Shown: positions 37,182 through 46,330 of the stretch, in pieces
How positions within the stretch are numbered: position 1 is the first letter of the stretch
Layout of the letters: every line of letters starts with the position of its first letter
Source of the DNA: Pseudomonas sp. v388
GTDB lineage: Bacteria; Pseudomonadota; Gammaproteobacteria; Pseudomonadales; Pseudomonadaceae
Length of the DNA: 64,000 nt
Direction of reading: 5' to 3'
NCBI RefSeq assembly: GCF_003935425.1
Contig: NZ_RHQN01000010.1
Span: 124,001 to 188,000, forward strand
Notes under the pieces: model-generated
The model's input: the letters and a program-made list of their open reading frames with translations, nothing else
Told to the model about the DNA's origin: nothing
The model's database searches: none
Translations under genes and position numbers: made by a program

Positions 37182-39551
37182 ATGAGTACGCAAGGCACAG
37201 GGGTAGGCGGCAGGTTGTTGCTGCTGGGATTGGGTGTGCTGATCGCACTGATCGGGCTGGGCCTGGCAGGCGGTGGCGGGTATCTGGCAAGCCTGGGCGG
37301 AAGCTGGTACTTCCTGCTCATGGGCCTGGGCATGATCGTCAGCGGTGCGCTGATTGCCATGCGCAGACCCAAAGGCGCGGTCATCTATGGCGTCGCGCTG
37401 ATTCTGACGGCCATCTGGGCCGTGTGGGACGCCGGGCTGCATTACTGGCCGCTGGTGTCGCGGGTGCTCACCTTCGCGGTGATCGGTCTGGTGGTGGCGC
37501 TGGTTTATCCGCTTCTGGTCCGCGCCTCGGGCGCACGTTCGGGTAAAGGCGCTTATGGCGTGGCTGGCGTGCTGGCGATCGGGATCGTCGCGACCATGGC
37601 CTACATGTTCGTACCCACCCATGTGATCTCGGCGGACAGTGTGCCGAAGATCCTACCGGTGGCGCCGGGTGCCGAGCAGAAAGACTGGGCTCACTGGGGT
37701 AACACCACCGCCGGCAATCGCTTTGCCGCGCTGGACCAGATCACCCAGGACAACGTCGATCAGTTGCAGGTGGCCTGGACCTTCCGCACCGGTGATCTGC
37801 CGCAAAGCACCGGCGCCGGTGCCGAAGACCAGAACACGCCGTTGCAGATCGGCGACACCGTATTCACCTGCACCGCCTACGGAAAGGTCTTCGCCCTGGA
37901 TGCCGACACCGGCACCCAGCGCTGGAAGTTCGATCCCAAAGGCAGTGCGCCCAACTGGCAGCGTTGCCGGGGGCTGGGTTACTTCGCCGATCCCGTCGCC
38001 ACGGCACAAGCCACCGCGCCGGCTCTGCCTGCGGCCTGCAGCCGCCGACTGTTCCTGCCAACCGGCGATGCGCGCCTGATCGCCCTGGACGCCGTTACCG
38101 GGCTGGCCTGTCCGGGCTTCGGCAACCAGGGTGTGGTGGATCTGAAAACCGACATGGGCGAGGTCAAGGAAGGCTACTACCAGCAGACCTCGACGCCGCT
38201 GGTGGCGGGCAATCTGGTGGTGATCGGCGGGCGTATCGCCGACAACTTCTCCACCGGCGAGCCGCCGGGCGTGGTGCGGGCGTTCGACGTGCACAGCGGC
38301 GAACTGGTCTGGGCCTGGGACCCAGGCAACCCGGCCACCACCAAGCGGCCGCCCGAAGGCCAGACCTACACCCGCGGCACGCCGAATGTCTGGTCGGCCA
38401 TGGCCTACGATGAACGACTCGGGCTGATCTACCTGCCGACCGGCAATGCGACGCCGGATTTCTTCGGCGGTACTCGTACCGAGCTGGATGACAAGTGGGC
38501 GTCGTCCATTGTGGCGGTCGACGCAAAAACCGGTCAGGTGCGCTGGCACTTCCAGGCCACCCACCATGACCTCTGGGATTTCGACATCCCGGCGCAACCG
38601 CTGCTCTACGACCTGCCGGACGGCAAGGGCGGCAGCCAGCCGGCGCTGGCTCAGGTGACCAAGCAGGGCGAGATCTTCCTGCTCAATCGCGAAACCGGCG
38701 TGCCGATTTCCCGTGTCGAAGAACGTCCGGTGCCGCAGGGCAACGTGCCTGGCGAGCGCTATTCGCCGACCCAGCCGTTCTCGGTGGACATGCCCTCGAT
38801 TGGCAACCAGACGCTCAAAGAGTCCGATATGTGGGGCGCCACGGCTTTTGACCAACTGATGTGCCGCATCGCCTTCAAAGGCATGCGCCATGAGGGCGTC
38901 TATACGCCGCCGGGCATGGATCATGCGTTGCAGTTTCCAGGCTCCTTGGGCGGCATGAACTGGGGCAGCGTGGCGGTAGACCCGACCAACAGCTACATGT
39001 TCGTCAATGATATGCGCCTGGGCCTGGCTAACTACATGATCCCCCGCGATCAGATCGCCGCCGGCGCCAGCGGTATCGAAATGGGTGTCGTACCGCAGAT
39101 CGGCACGCCTTACGGCGCCATGCGCCAGCGCTTCCTGTCGCCGGCGGGGATTCCCTGTCAGGCGCCGCCGTTCGGCACCCTGTCGGCCATCGATCTCAAG
39201 ACCAGGAAAGTGGTGTGGCAGGTTCCGGTCGGCACCGTGAAGGACACCGGCCCCATGGGCATTCGCATGGGCCTGCCGATTCCGATCGGCATGCCGACGC
39301 TCGGTGCTTCACTGGCCACCCAATCGGGGCTGCTGTTCTTCGCCGGCACTCAGGATTTCTACCTGCGTGCGTTCGACAGCGGCACCGGCAACGAAGTGTG
39401 GAAAGCCCGTCTGCCGGTGGGCAGCCAGTCCGGGCCGATGACTTACGTCTCGCCCAAAACCGGACGCCAGTACATCGTGCTGACGGCCGGTGGCGCTCGC
39501 CAGTCGCCGGATCGCGGCGACTACGTGATCGCTTACGCCTTGCCGCGTTAA
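37182..39551 (+). CDS. gcd: Membrane PQQ-dependent glucose dehydrogenase (quinate family alternative)
   Basis: A quinoprotein of 789 residues: about five N-terminal transmembrane helices (residues 1-145), then a periplasmic eight-bladed propeller beginning DWAHWGNTTAGNRFAALDQI. Propeller motifs include WHFQATHHDLWDFDIPAQP and GGMNWGSVAVDP. It would oxidise glucose to gluconolactone at the outer face of the inner membrane, passing electrons to ubiquinone. Its length matches Gcd, but quinate/shikimate dehydrogenases share the layout. The C-terminal GGARQSPDRGDY has Ala where E. coli Gcd, from memory, has the catalytic-site His775. Confidence 0.85.
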   Translation: MSTQGTGVGGRLLLLGLGVLIALIGLGLAGGGGYLASLGGSWYFLLMGLGMIVSGALIAMRRPKGAVIYGVALILTAIWAVWDAGLHYWPLVSRVLTFAVIGLVVALVYPLLVRASGARSGKGAYGVAGVLAIGIVATMAYMFVPTHVISADSVPKILPVAPGAEQKDWAHWGNTTAGNRFAALDQITQDNVDQLQVAWTFRTGDLPQSTGAGAEDQNTPLQIGDTVFTCTAYGKVFALDADTGTQRWKFDPKGSAPNWQRCRGLGYFADPVATAQATAPALPAACSRRLFLPTGDARLIALDAVTGLACPGFGNQGVVDLKTDMGEVKEGYYQQTSTPLVAGNLVVIGGRIADNFSTGEPPGVVRAFDVHSGELVWAWDPGNPATTKRPPEGQTYTRGTPNVWSAMAYDERLGLIYLPTGNATPDFFGGTRTELDDKWASSIVAVDAKTGQVRWHFQATHHDLWDFDIPAQPLLYDLPDGKGGSQPALAQVTKQGEIFLLNRETGVPISRVEERPVPQGNVPGERYSPTQPFSVDMPSIGNQTLKESDMWGATAFDQLMCRIAFKGMRHEGVYTPPGMDHALQFPGSLGGMNWGSVAVDPTNSYMFVNDMRLGLANYMIPRDQIAAGASGIEMGVVPQIGTPYGAMRQRFLSPAGIPCQAPPFGTLSAIDLKTRKVVWQVPVGTVKDTGPMGIRMGLPIPIGMPTLGASLATQSGLLFFAGTQDFYLRAFDSGTGNEVWKARLPVGSQSGPMTYVSPKTGRQYIVLTAGGARQSPDRGDYVIAYALPR

Positions 39552-39562
39552 GCCAACCCTTC

Positions 39563-39592
39563 TCGAGAGGTCGCCCGGCCTCTCGAACCTTT
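39563..39592. terminator. Terminator between convergent gcd and AEC gene
   Basis: TCGAGAGG (39563-39570) pairs with CCTCTCGA (39579-39586), followed by ACCTTTTC. It is a good intrinsic terminator for gcd. Confidence 0.8.
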
Positions 39593-40492
39593 TCACACCA
39601 GCGTCGCAATCCACATCCAGACCGGCAGCGTCACGGCGGACAACGCCGTGCTCAGGCAGATCGCCGAGCTGGCTTTCTGGCTGTCCTCCAGCAGTCGGGC
39701 AAACCCCAGCACGTTGACCCCGCACGGACAGGCGCTCATCAGCATCAATACCGCGCGGGCCATGCCGTCGATGCCCAGCACGACGCACGCCAGCAATACC
39801 AGCAACGGCATCAAGGCCAGTTTGGCGAATGTGATGCCCAAGGCTTCGGCGCTGGGCGTAAGGCGGTAGCCGGCCAGGTTGGCGCCCAGCACGATCAGCG
39901 CGCAGGGCAGGGCGGCATGGGCCAGCCAGCCGCTCAACTGGTCGGCCCAGGTCGGCAAGGGAAAACCGGAAAGGTTGACCGCCATGCCCAACAGCAGGCC
40001 GATGATGATCGGGTTCGCCAGGCTGGAAATCAGGGAGCGGACGTTGAACGGCGCGTCGCCGGTCAGGCTGTCGTAGAAACTCTGGAAACTGAACAGCAGC
40101 AGGCTGTGGACGGCGATGACCGTGAACAACAGCACCAGCCCCGGATTGCCGAACAGGTCGGCCACCAGCGGCAGACCGATCAGCATATTGTTGGAAAAAC
40201 TGGCGGTCAGGCCGAACGGCGTCGGTCGTTTGAGGAGGCGGTGCACCACCAGGTTGACCACCGCGAAGACCAGCAGTGCCGGCACGAAGTACGCGGCGAG
40301 AATGCTCACGTCCAGGCCATCCTGCAAATGGGCATGCACCATGCCGGTAAACAGCACCATCGGCAGAAACAGTTTGAAGGCCAGATTGCTCAGCGCCTTG
40401 TTGCCTTCGGCGGACAGCGCACCGCGTCGGGCGAGCACGTAACCCAGGACGATCAGCAGGAATATCGGCAGGATGGCTTGGGTGACGGCCAC
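39593..40492 (-). CDS. AEC-family transporter
   Basis: A 299-residue inner-membrane carrier of the auxin-efflux-carrier family with two sets of about five helices (ILPIFLLIVLGYVLARRG at the start; SACPCGVNVLGFARLL in the second half). Bacterial members move malate, malonate or other organic acids. The start is GTG at 40492 with GGAG upstream. No regulator is adjacent, so the substrate is open. Confidence 0.87.
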   Translation of the reverse strand: MAVTQAILPIFLLIVLGYVLARRGALSAEGNKALSNLAFKLFLPMVLFTGMVHAHLQDGLDVSILAAYFVPALLVFAVVNLVVHRLLKRPTPFGLTASFSNNMLIGLPLVADLFGNPGLVLLFTVIAVHSLLLFSFQSFYDSLTGDAPFNVRSLISSLANPIIIGLLLGMAVNLSGFPLPTWADQLSGWLAHAALPCALIVLGANLAGYRLTPSAEALGITFAKLALMPLLVLLACVVLGIDGMARAVLMLMSACPCGVNVLGFARLLEDSQKASSAICLSTALSAVTLPVWMWIATLV

Positions 40493-40590
40493 TGGGGATC
40501 TCGCTCCATGAGGGAAAGGCTGGGCAGTATGAACGAGCCCAGCCGTTTTTTCCTACCACGCAGGGCGACAGCGCAGAACTGCCGCGCGAG

Positions 40591-42180
40591 TCAGTAGCCG
40601 GCAGCGGCGCCGTTGCTGCGCGGATCGAACGCGCCTTCGAACAGGCCGTTGGGCGTGCGCACTGCCGCAGCCGCGTGGCCCATGGTTTCGGTGAATGCGC
40701 CGAGCACTTCCACTTCGTGGCCCAGCGCCTTGAGTTGCTCGATCACCTCGGGAGCGAAGCGCGATTCCAGTTTCAGCGAGTCGCTGCTGTCACCCCAGGT
40801 ACGACCCAACAGCCAGCGTGGCGCGGTTACGGCCTGCTGCAACGGTTGGCCGAACACGGCGTAGCGACTGAAGACAGCCGCCTGGGTCTGAGGCTGGCCG
40901 TCGCCGCCCATGGTGCCGTAGACCAGCGTGCGGCCATCGACCAGTCGCGCAGCGGCCGGATTCAGGGTGTGGAACGGCTTCTTGCCGGGGCGCAGGGCCA
41001 GAACGTGGCCCGGATCAAGGCTGAACGAGGCGCCGCGGTTCTGCCAGTTCAAACCACTGCCGGGCAGCACCACGCCGCTGCCGAACTCGTGGTAGATGCT
41101 CTGGATGAACGACACGGCCAGACCGTCGTTGTCGATCACGCCCATCCAGATGGTATCGCCCGGACCCTTGCCCTGACCCCAGGCGGCGGCGCGTTGCGGG
41201 TCGATCTGCTGCGCCATGGCTTGCAACGCCTCGACGGTGAGACAGGCCTGCGGGTTGATGGTCATGTCGTCCGGATCGGTGATGTGCTCGTCCCGCACGC
41301 CGAAGGCCAGCTTGGTGGCTTCCACCAGCGTGTGGATGTGCGCGGCGCTCTCAGCCTGGCAACCGCTCAGTCCGGCGTGATCGGCGATGCCCAGAATCAG
41401 TTGCGACACCAGGCCCTGACTCGGCGGCGGCAGGTTATAGACGGTGCCGGTGCTGTGGGCCAGTTCCAGTGCTCGAACACGTTTTGCGCGATAGTTTGCC
41501 AGGTCGGCGCGGCTGACCGGACAGCCCAGCGCCTGCAGATCCTGGGCGATGCTGTCGGCCAGGGCGCCGCGATAGAAGCTGTCCAGCCCTTGTTCGGCCA
41601 GGGTGCGCAGGGTCTGCGCCAGGCGTGGCTGCTGGAACAGCGCGCCGGCCGCAGGCACATCGCCGTTTTGCAAAAAGGTCTCGGCGAAGCCCGGAATGTC
41701 CGCCAACTCCGCCAGTTTGCTGCGGGTGGCCGAGTGCTGGGATTCGGTGACCGGAATCCCGGCGCCGGCGTAGTGGATGGCATCGGCCAGCAGGCGCGCA
41801 ACCGACAGCTTGCCGCCCAGTTCTGCGGATACGTTCAACGCTTCCTGCCAGCCGCCGACGGTACCGGCGACGGTGAGCGCCGCCGTCGGGCCACGGGGCG
41901 GGATGCGCAGTTGGCCGGCGTAGCGTTCCAGGGTCGCCAGGCTGCCCGCCGGGCCGCTGGCGTCGATGGCAATGGGTTCGCCCGCAGGCGGCACGATCAG
42001 CCAGAAGCCGTCGCCGCCCAGGCTGTTCATGTGCGGGTAGACCACGGCGATGGATGCAGCGGCCGCCACCATCGCCTCGATGGCATTGCCGCCTTCGCGC
42101 AGAACCGCCAGTGCCGATTGCGCAGCCAGGCTATGGGGTGCGACGGCGATGCCGCGAGCCGCCAGGGTGGTGTTGAGCAT
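40591..42180 (-). CDS. Gamma-glutamyltransferase-family protein, no signal peptide
   Basis: A 529-residue N-terminal-nucleophile hydrolase. It keeps the family layout with LGGDGFWLIVPPAGEP near the N-terminus. The expected cleavage site is GPGDTIWMGVIDNDGLAVSF, where Thr in GDT would be the nucleophile. Near the C-terminus is TMGGDGQPQTQ. Unlike periplasmic Ggt it lacks a signal peptide, and the canonical TTHYS motif is altered, as in acylase or ywrD-like branches. It is downstream of the OFA-type transporter (48-bp gap), suggesting uptake followed by hydrolysis of a gamma-glutamyl or similar amide. Confidence 0.85.
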   Translation of the reverse strand: MLNTTLAARGIAVAPHSLAAQSALAVLREGGNAIEAMVAAAASIAVVYPHMNSLGGDGFWLIVPPAGEPIAIDASGPAGSLATLERYAGQLRIPPRGPTAALTVAGTVGGWQEALNVSAELGGKLSVARLLADAIHYAGAGIPVTESQHSATRSKLAELADIPGFAETFLQNGDVPAAGALFQQPRLAQTLRTLAEQGLDSFYRGALADSIAQDLQALGCPVSRADLANYRAKRVRALELAHSTGTVYNLPPPSQGLVSQLILGIADHAGLSGCQAESAAHIHTLVEATKLAFGVRDEHITDPDDMTINPQACLTVEALQAMAQQIDPQRAAAWGQGKGPGDTIWMGVIDNDGLAVSFIQSIYHEFGSGVVLPGSGLNWQNRGASFSLDPGHVLALRPGKKPFHTLNPAAARLVDGRTLVYGTMGGDGQPQTQAAVFSRYAVFGQPLQQAVTAPRWLLGRTWGDSSDSLKLESRFAPEVIEQLKALGHEVEVLGAFTETMGHAAAAVRTPNGLFEGAFDPRSNGAAAGY

Positions 42181-42228
42181 TACGTGATTCCTTGTTCACT
42201 CAGGCGTGATTTGGGTAGGAACGATGAT

Positions 42229-43503
42229 TCAGGCCGCGACGGCGTTTTTCGCCACCCAGTTGCTGCGCATGCGCTTGAGAACGAAAAAGGCCAGGAACGC
42301 GGTGATGATGTCGAAACTGATGGCAACCGCGAAAACCGGTGTCCAGCTGTCGGTGTACTGGTGCAGCAATGCCGCGACCGGGCCGCCGAAGATCGAGCCG
42401 ATGCCTTGGGCCATGTACAGGAAACCGTAGTTGGTGGTGGCGTTCCTGGTGCCGAAGGTGTCGGTCAGGGTCGAAGGAAACAGCGAGAAGATTTCGCCCC
42501 AGCCCAGGAACACCACGCCCGACAGCAACACGAACAGCACCGGGTTATCGCTGGTGGTCAGCCAAAGTGTCATGGCCACGCCTTCGAAAAAGAACGCGAA
42601 CGCCATGGTGTTTTCGCGGCCCCAGCGATCCGAGATCCAGCCGAACAACGGGCGGGTCAGGCCGTTGCAGATGCGGTCGATGGTCAGTGCCAGCGGCAGG
42701 GCGGCCATGCCGAACACCATCACGTTGGTCATGCCGAAGTCCTTGGCAAAGCTGGCCATCTGCGAGGTCACCATCAGGCCCGAAGTGGACATCATGGTAA
42801 ACATTGCGAACATCAGCCAGAACACTTTGGTCTTGAGCATCTGTTTAGGGGTGAAGTCGACCACCGTCGACACCACCTTGGGCTCGGCGATTTCCTGTGC
42901 CGCAGGCGGCTGGCGCAGAAACTGCGAAGCGACCAGGCCCACCACGCCCAGGATGATGCCAAAGGTGGTCATGGTGCTTTCCATCCCGGCATCACGCAGG
43001 CTGTTGCTGATCGGGAAGGTGGTGATCATCGCGCCCATGCCGTAGCCGGCTGCCACTGCACCAGCCGCCAGGCCGCGGCGATCCGGGAACCAGCGGACCA
43101 TCAGGCCGATGATGCCGACATACACGATGCCGGTACCCAGCCCGCCCAGCAGGCCGTAAGTGAGGTACAGCGAGGTAAGGGAATTGGCGTGGGCAGCCAG
43201 TACCCAACTAAGGCCGGACACTGCGCAACCGACGGCAATCAATTTCTTGATGCCGAAACGGTCGACCAGAAACCCTTGAACAGGCGAGAAGAAAGTTTGC
43301 AGGACAATCAATAAAGAGAAGGTGATTTGCACTTGTGCCAATGACGCGCCCAACTTGACCGTCAAGGGGCCGGTAAACAGTGTCCATACATATTGCGGGC
43401 TGGAAATAGCCATCATGCACACCATGGCGGCGACCAGCTGATACCAGCGGGAGTGAGCGCTGGCGGTGCTGTCGGCCTGCAGATCGAGCGTTTTGCTGAT
43501 CAT
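42229..43503 (-). CDS. OFA-type MFS transporter
   Basis: A 424-residue, 12-helix major facilitator of the oxalate/formate antiporter group (MCMMAISSPQYVWTLFTGPL, then FGIKKLIAVGCAVSGLSWVL and YGLLGGLGTGIVYVG). Members carry small mono- or dicarboxylates and some other acids. It is first in an operon with the gamma-glutamyltransferase-like gene, which may process the imported compound. A perfect dyad lies about 170 bp upstream. Confidence 0.88.
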   Translation of the reverse strand: MISKTLDLQADSTASAHSRWYQLVAAMVCMMAISSPQYVWTLFTGPLTVKLGASLAQVQITFSLLIVLQTFFSPVQGFLVDRFGIKKLIAVGCAVSGLSWVLAAHANSLTSLYLTYGLLGGLGTGIVYVGIIGLMVRWFPDRRGLAAGAVAAGYGMGAMITTFPISNSLRDAGMESTMTTFGIILGVVGLVASQFLRQPPAAQEIAEPKVVSTVVDFTPKQMLKTKVFWLMFAMFTMMSTSGLMVTSQMASFAKDFGMTNVMVFGMAALPLALTIDRICNGLTRPLFGWISDRWGRENTMAFAFFFEGVAMTLWLTTSDNPVLFVLLSGVVFLGWGEIFSLFPSTLTDTFGTRNATTNYGFLYMAQGIGSIFGGPVAALLHQYTDSWTPVFAVAISFDIITAFLAFFVLKRMRSNWVAKNAVAA

Positions 43504-44010
43504 GGAAAAGTCCTCGCTTGATTAAACAGGTTGGCCGTTTATGAAACAGGCCGGTTAGCCAATAGTTAGCAAGGGGTGTGCCATAGGGTTCAGGGAGGAT
43601 GAGAAGAAGTTTTGTTGGTGCGCATAATTAACAAGTTAATTAAATAACAGGTACGATTAAACTCTGTGACCTGCACAGTGCAGTTTGAAATTTAACGGGG
43701 CCATTAATACATCAGAAGAACGTCGCTGACTTTACGCTTTCCGAAAAAGGACATCTAGCGCTAATGAGCCAAGCGATATCGCGTAAAGGACAGTCTGGAA
43801 ATATTTTGCATTGTTGGCCGCACTGTCCTGCGCAATGACGGTGCAGCCGCACCATTGTCGGGCCTTGCAGCTTACCTGTGGGAATTCCGGTGCAGCTGCC
43901 GCTGCGCCCAGGCTCGCTCTTACAAGAGTCACGGTGTAGCTCAATGGCAGGAGACACAGGGCAGCGATCCGCCTGGCTGGCGAAGAGGTCGCCGCTTCGG
44001 TTTGCATGAT
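43504..44010. other. Intergenic region without a supported gene
   Basis: This 500-bp gap between divergent units is AT-rich at 43620-43660 (TTAACAAGTTAATTAAATAAC). It contains the perfect palindrome CTGCAC-A-GTGCAG at 43671-43683, a possible operator for the transporter gene. Open frames on the minus strand near 43730-44000 lack ribosome sites and recognisable protein features. Confidence 0.5.
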
Positions 44011-44023
44011 GTTATAGTGTAAC
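44011..44023. promoter_or_regulatory. Zur box upstream of folE2
   Basis: GTTATAGTGTAAC differs by one base from the Zur core GTTATANTATAAC as I recall it. It lies 87 bp before folE2, whose orthologues in other bacteria are zinc-repressed. A matching box precedes the TonB receptor at 49242. Confidence 0.75.
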
Positions 44024-44110
44024 TGTTTTAGAGGTTATGCCTTGCCCTGAACCGTTCACATCATGCTTCGCCTCGCTGGCGAGGTTTGCGAAAGAGACAA
44101 CCGATCGCCT

Positions 44111-45016
44111 ATGAACAGCCCGCTTCCCGACGTCGCCCTGAGCGAAGTTTCCATGGCCTTGATGCCGCTCGACTGGGTCGGCATGCAAGGTGTTGACGTG
44201 CCTGTGCGGCTGGATGAGCCGGGTATCAACGGCGCGCTGCATGCGCGAGCCGATGTGCAGGTCGATCTGCCCGATCCAGGCATCAAGGGCATTCATATGT
44301 CGCGGCTCTATCGGCTGCTCGACGGTGTGGCCGCGCCGCGTGTGTTGAGTGTCGCCGCCGTGGCGCAATTGCTCGACGCAATGGTCGCCAGCCACGCCGA
44401 CTGCCGCTCCACCCGCGCCCGGCTCAAGCTCGGGTTCAACGTGTTGCAACGCCGGCCTGCGCTAGTGACCGAAGGCCTGAACGGCTGGAAATCCTATCCG
44501 GTGACCCTCAGCGCGCTGTGGGACGCGGGCAGGTTGCGGCTCGATGTTTCGGTGGACGTCACCTATTCCTCGACCTGCCCGTGTTCGGCGGCGCTGTCGC
44601 GGCAATTGCTGGAAGGCGCGTTCCTCACGCGCTTTGCCGGGCAGGCGTCGGTAGATCCGGCGCACGTCGCGGTGTGGCTGCGCGAGAACGGCTCGTTCGC
44701 CACGCCGCACAGCCAACGCAGCATCGCCACGGTCAGTGTGCGCATCCCCGAACAGGCGAGCGACCTGGGCCTGCTGGCGCTGATCGATACCGTGGAACGA
44801 GCACTGGGCACGCCGGTACAGACCGCCGTCAAGCGTGCCGACGAACAGGCCTTCGCCCGGCTCAACGGCCGGAACCTCATGTACGTCGAGGATGCTGCGC
44901 GCAAGATCCAGCAGGCGCTGGAAGGGCGCTACGCCGCCTCCAGCGTCAGCGTTCGTCATCTGGAAAGCCTGCATCCCCACGATGCGGCCGCCCAGACGTC
45001 CAACTACCTCACCTGA
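44111..45016 (+). CDS. folE2: GTP cyclohydrolase I type B (FolE2)
   Basis: The 301-residue metal-flexible isoform of GTP cyclohydrolase I, making dihydroneopterin triphosphate for folate. The family motif around the catalytic Cys is [24 protein letters not shown] and [10 protein letters not shown] are also conserved. FolE2 works with metals other than zinc, replacing zinc-dependent FolE1 when zinc is scarce. The upstream Zur box fits this role. The ATG at 44111 gives the usual length. Confidence 0.94.
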   Translation: MNSPLPDVALSEVSMALMPLDWVGMQGVDVPVRLDEPGINGALHARADVQVDLPDPGIKGIHMSRLYRLLDGVAAPRVLSVAAVAQLLDAMVASHADCRSTRARLKLGFNVLQRRPALVTEGLNGWKSYPVTLSALWDAGRLRLDVSVDVTYSSTCPCSAALSRQLLEGAFLTRFAGQASVDPAHVAVWLRENGSFATPHSQRSIATVSVRIPEQASDLGLLALIDTVERALGTPVQTAVKRADEQAFARLNGRNLMYVEDAARKIQQALEGRYAASSVSVRHLESLHPHDAAAQTSNYLT

Positions 45017-45061
45017 ACCCACTCCTGACTGCCCAACATTCATCACGGATTTTTCCCTGCA

Positions 45062-46228
45062 ATGACCACTGCCTTTCACACCCTTTCAGCGCCGGCCTCA
45101 CGGCTGCGCTCCATCGACGCCCTGCGCGGGCTGATCATTCTGTTCATGCTGCTGGACCATGTGCGGGAAACGTTTTTCCTGCATCGCCAGGTCAGCGACC
45201 CGATGGATGTCGCGACCACCGCGCCGGAGCTGTTCTTTAGTCGCATGCTCGCGCATCTGTGTGCGCCGTTGTTCGTGCTGTTGACCGGGCTTTCCGCGTA
45301 TTTGTATGGCGAGAAACACAGCGGCCGGGCCGACGTCTCGGCGTTTCTGCTCAAACGCGGCCTGTTCCTGATCGCTTTGGAATTTACCCTGGTGAGCTTC
45401 GCGTGGACCTTTGCGTTCCCGCCGACGGTGATCTACCTGCAAGTGATCTGGGCCATCGGCCTGAGCATGGTGGCGTTGTCGGCTCTGGTGTTCCTGCCCC
45501 GCTGGGTGCTGGCGGTGCTCGGCGCGGTGATCGTTGCCGGACACAACCTGCTTGATGGCCTTCATTTCGGCGTCGAGTCGGCGATGCATATCCCTTGGGC
45601 AATTCTGCATGACCGTGGCTGGATCGAAGTGTCCGAAACGTTGCGCCTGCGCACCTCGTACCCGCTCTTGCCCTGGATCGGCATCATCGCGCTGGGTTAT
45701 GCCGCAGGTCCGTGGTTCGCTGCCGGCGCCAATGCCGCCGCGCGTCGAGCCAGGCTGTGGATCTGGGGTGTCGGCGCGCTGGCGGGCTTCATGGTGCTGC
45801 GTCTGCTCAACGGCTACGGTGAAAAGCCCTGGAGCGTGGGCGAGACGGGCCTGCAAACGGTGATGAGCTTCTTCAACATCACCAAGTATCCGCCGTCGTT
45901 GCTGTTCATCAGCCTGACGCTGGGCATCGGCCTGCTGCTGTTGGTTGCCTTCGAGCGCTTCCAGGAAAAAAGCGGGTTGCGGCCGTTGGTGACATTGGGT
46001 GCGGCGCCGATGTTCTTCTATCTGTTGCACCTGTATGTGCTGAAGGTCCTGTACCTGATCGCCGTGGCGATCTGGGGTCTGAATCAGGGCAGCTATTTCG
46101 GTTTCGACGCGATGTGGAGCGTGTGGCTGTGTTCGGTGCTGCTGGCGGTGGTGCTGTTCCCGGCCGTTCGCTGGTTTGCCGGGCTCAAGGCGCGGCGTCG
46201 GGATATCACCTGGTTGAAATATCTGTAA
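45062..46228 (+). CDS. DUF1624/HGSNAT-like multi-pass membrane protein
   Basis: A 388-residue inner-membrane protein with about ten helices. It begins RLRSIDALRGLIILFMLLDHVRE, the signature of acyltransferase-like DUF1624 (heparan-alpha-glucosaminide acetyltransferase-type) proteins. It may move acyl groups across the membrane; the acceptor is unknown. It is 45 bp after folE2 and may share its zinc-regulated promoter. The ribosome site is weak. Confidence 0.85.
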   Translation: MTTAFHTLSAPASRLRSIDALRGLIILFMLLDHVRETFFLHRQVSDPMDVATTAPELFFSRMLAHLCAPLFVLLTGLSAYLYGEKHSGRADVSAFLLKRGLFLIALEFTLVSFAWTFAFPPTVIYLQVIWAIGLSMVALSALVFLPRWVLAVLGAVIVAGHNLLDGLHFGVESAMHIPWAILHDRGWIEVSETLRLRTSYPLLPWIGIIALGYAAGPWFAAGANAAARRARLWIWGVGALAGFMVLRLLNGYGEKPWSVGETGLQTVMSFFNITKYPPSLLFISLTLGIGLLLLVAFERFQEKSGLRPLVTLGAAPMFFYLLHLYVLKVLYLIAVAIWGLNQGSYFGFDAMWSVWLCSVLLAVVLFPAVRWFAGLKARRRDITWLKYL

Positions 46229-46244
46229 TCCCTGTAACAGCCCC

Positions 46245-46297
46245 TTTGCCAGCCAACTGGCCCCCACGAACTAGTGGGAGCCAGCTCGCTGGCGAAA
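46245..46297. repeat. Inverted REP pair (REPIN)
   Basis: TTTGCCAGCCAACTGGC...CCCAC and GTGGGAGCCAGCTCGCTGGCG are inverted copies around GAACTA, forming a long hairpin. It lies between two convergent genes, a typical REPIN position. Confidence 0.75.
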
Positions 46298-46330
46298 ACA
46301 GCCTCGTTGTTGCCAACGCAAATCAAGGCA

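Noticed and set aside
39215-40597. A 460-codon plus-strand frame across the end of gcd and the AEC gene
   Set aside because: It overlaps two convincing genes and has antisense-type composition with no domain.
40675-43314. An 879-codon plus-strand frame
   Set aside because: It is the shadow of the gamma-glutamyltransferase and MFS genes, His/Gln/Arg-rich as expected from antisense GC-rich DNA.
43732-44007. A 91-codon minus-strand frame in the gap before folE2
   Set aside because: There is no ribosome site and no signal or domain, and it would start just ahead of the Zur box region. Probably chance.
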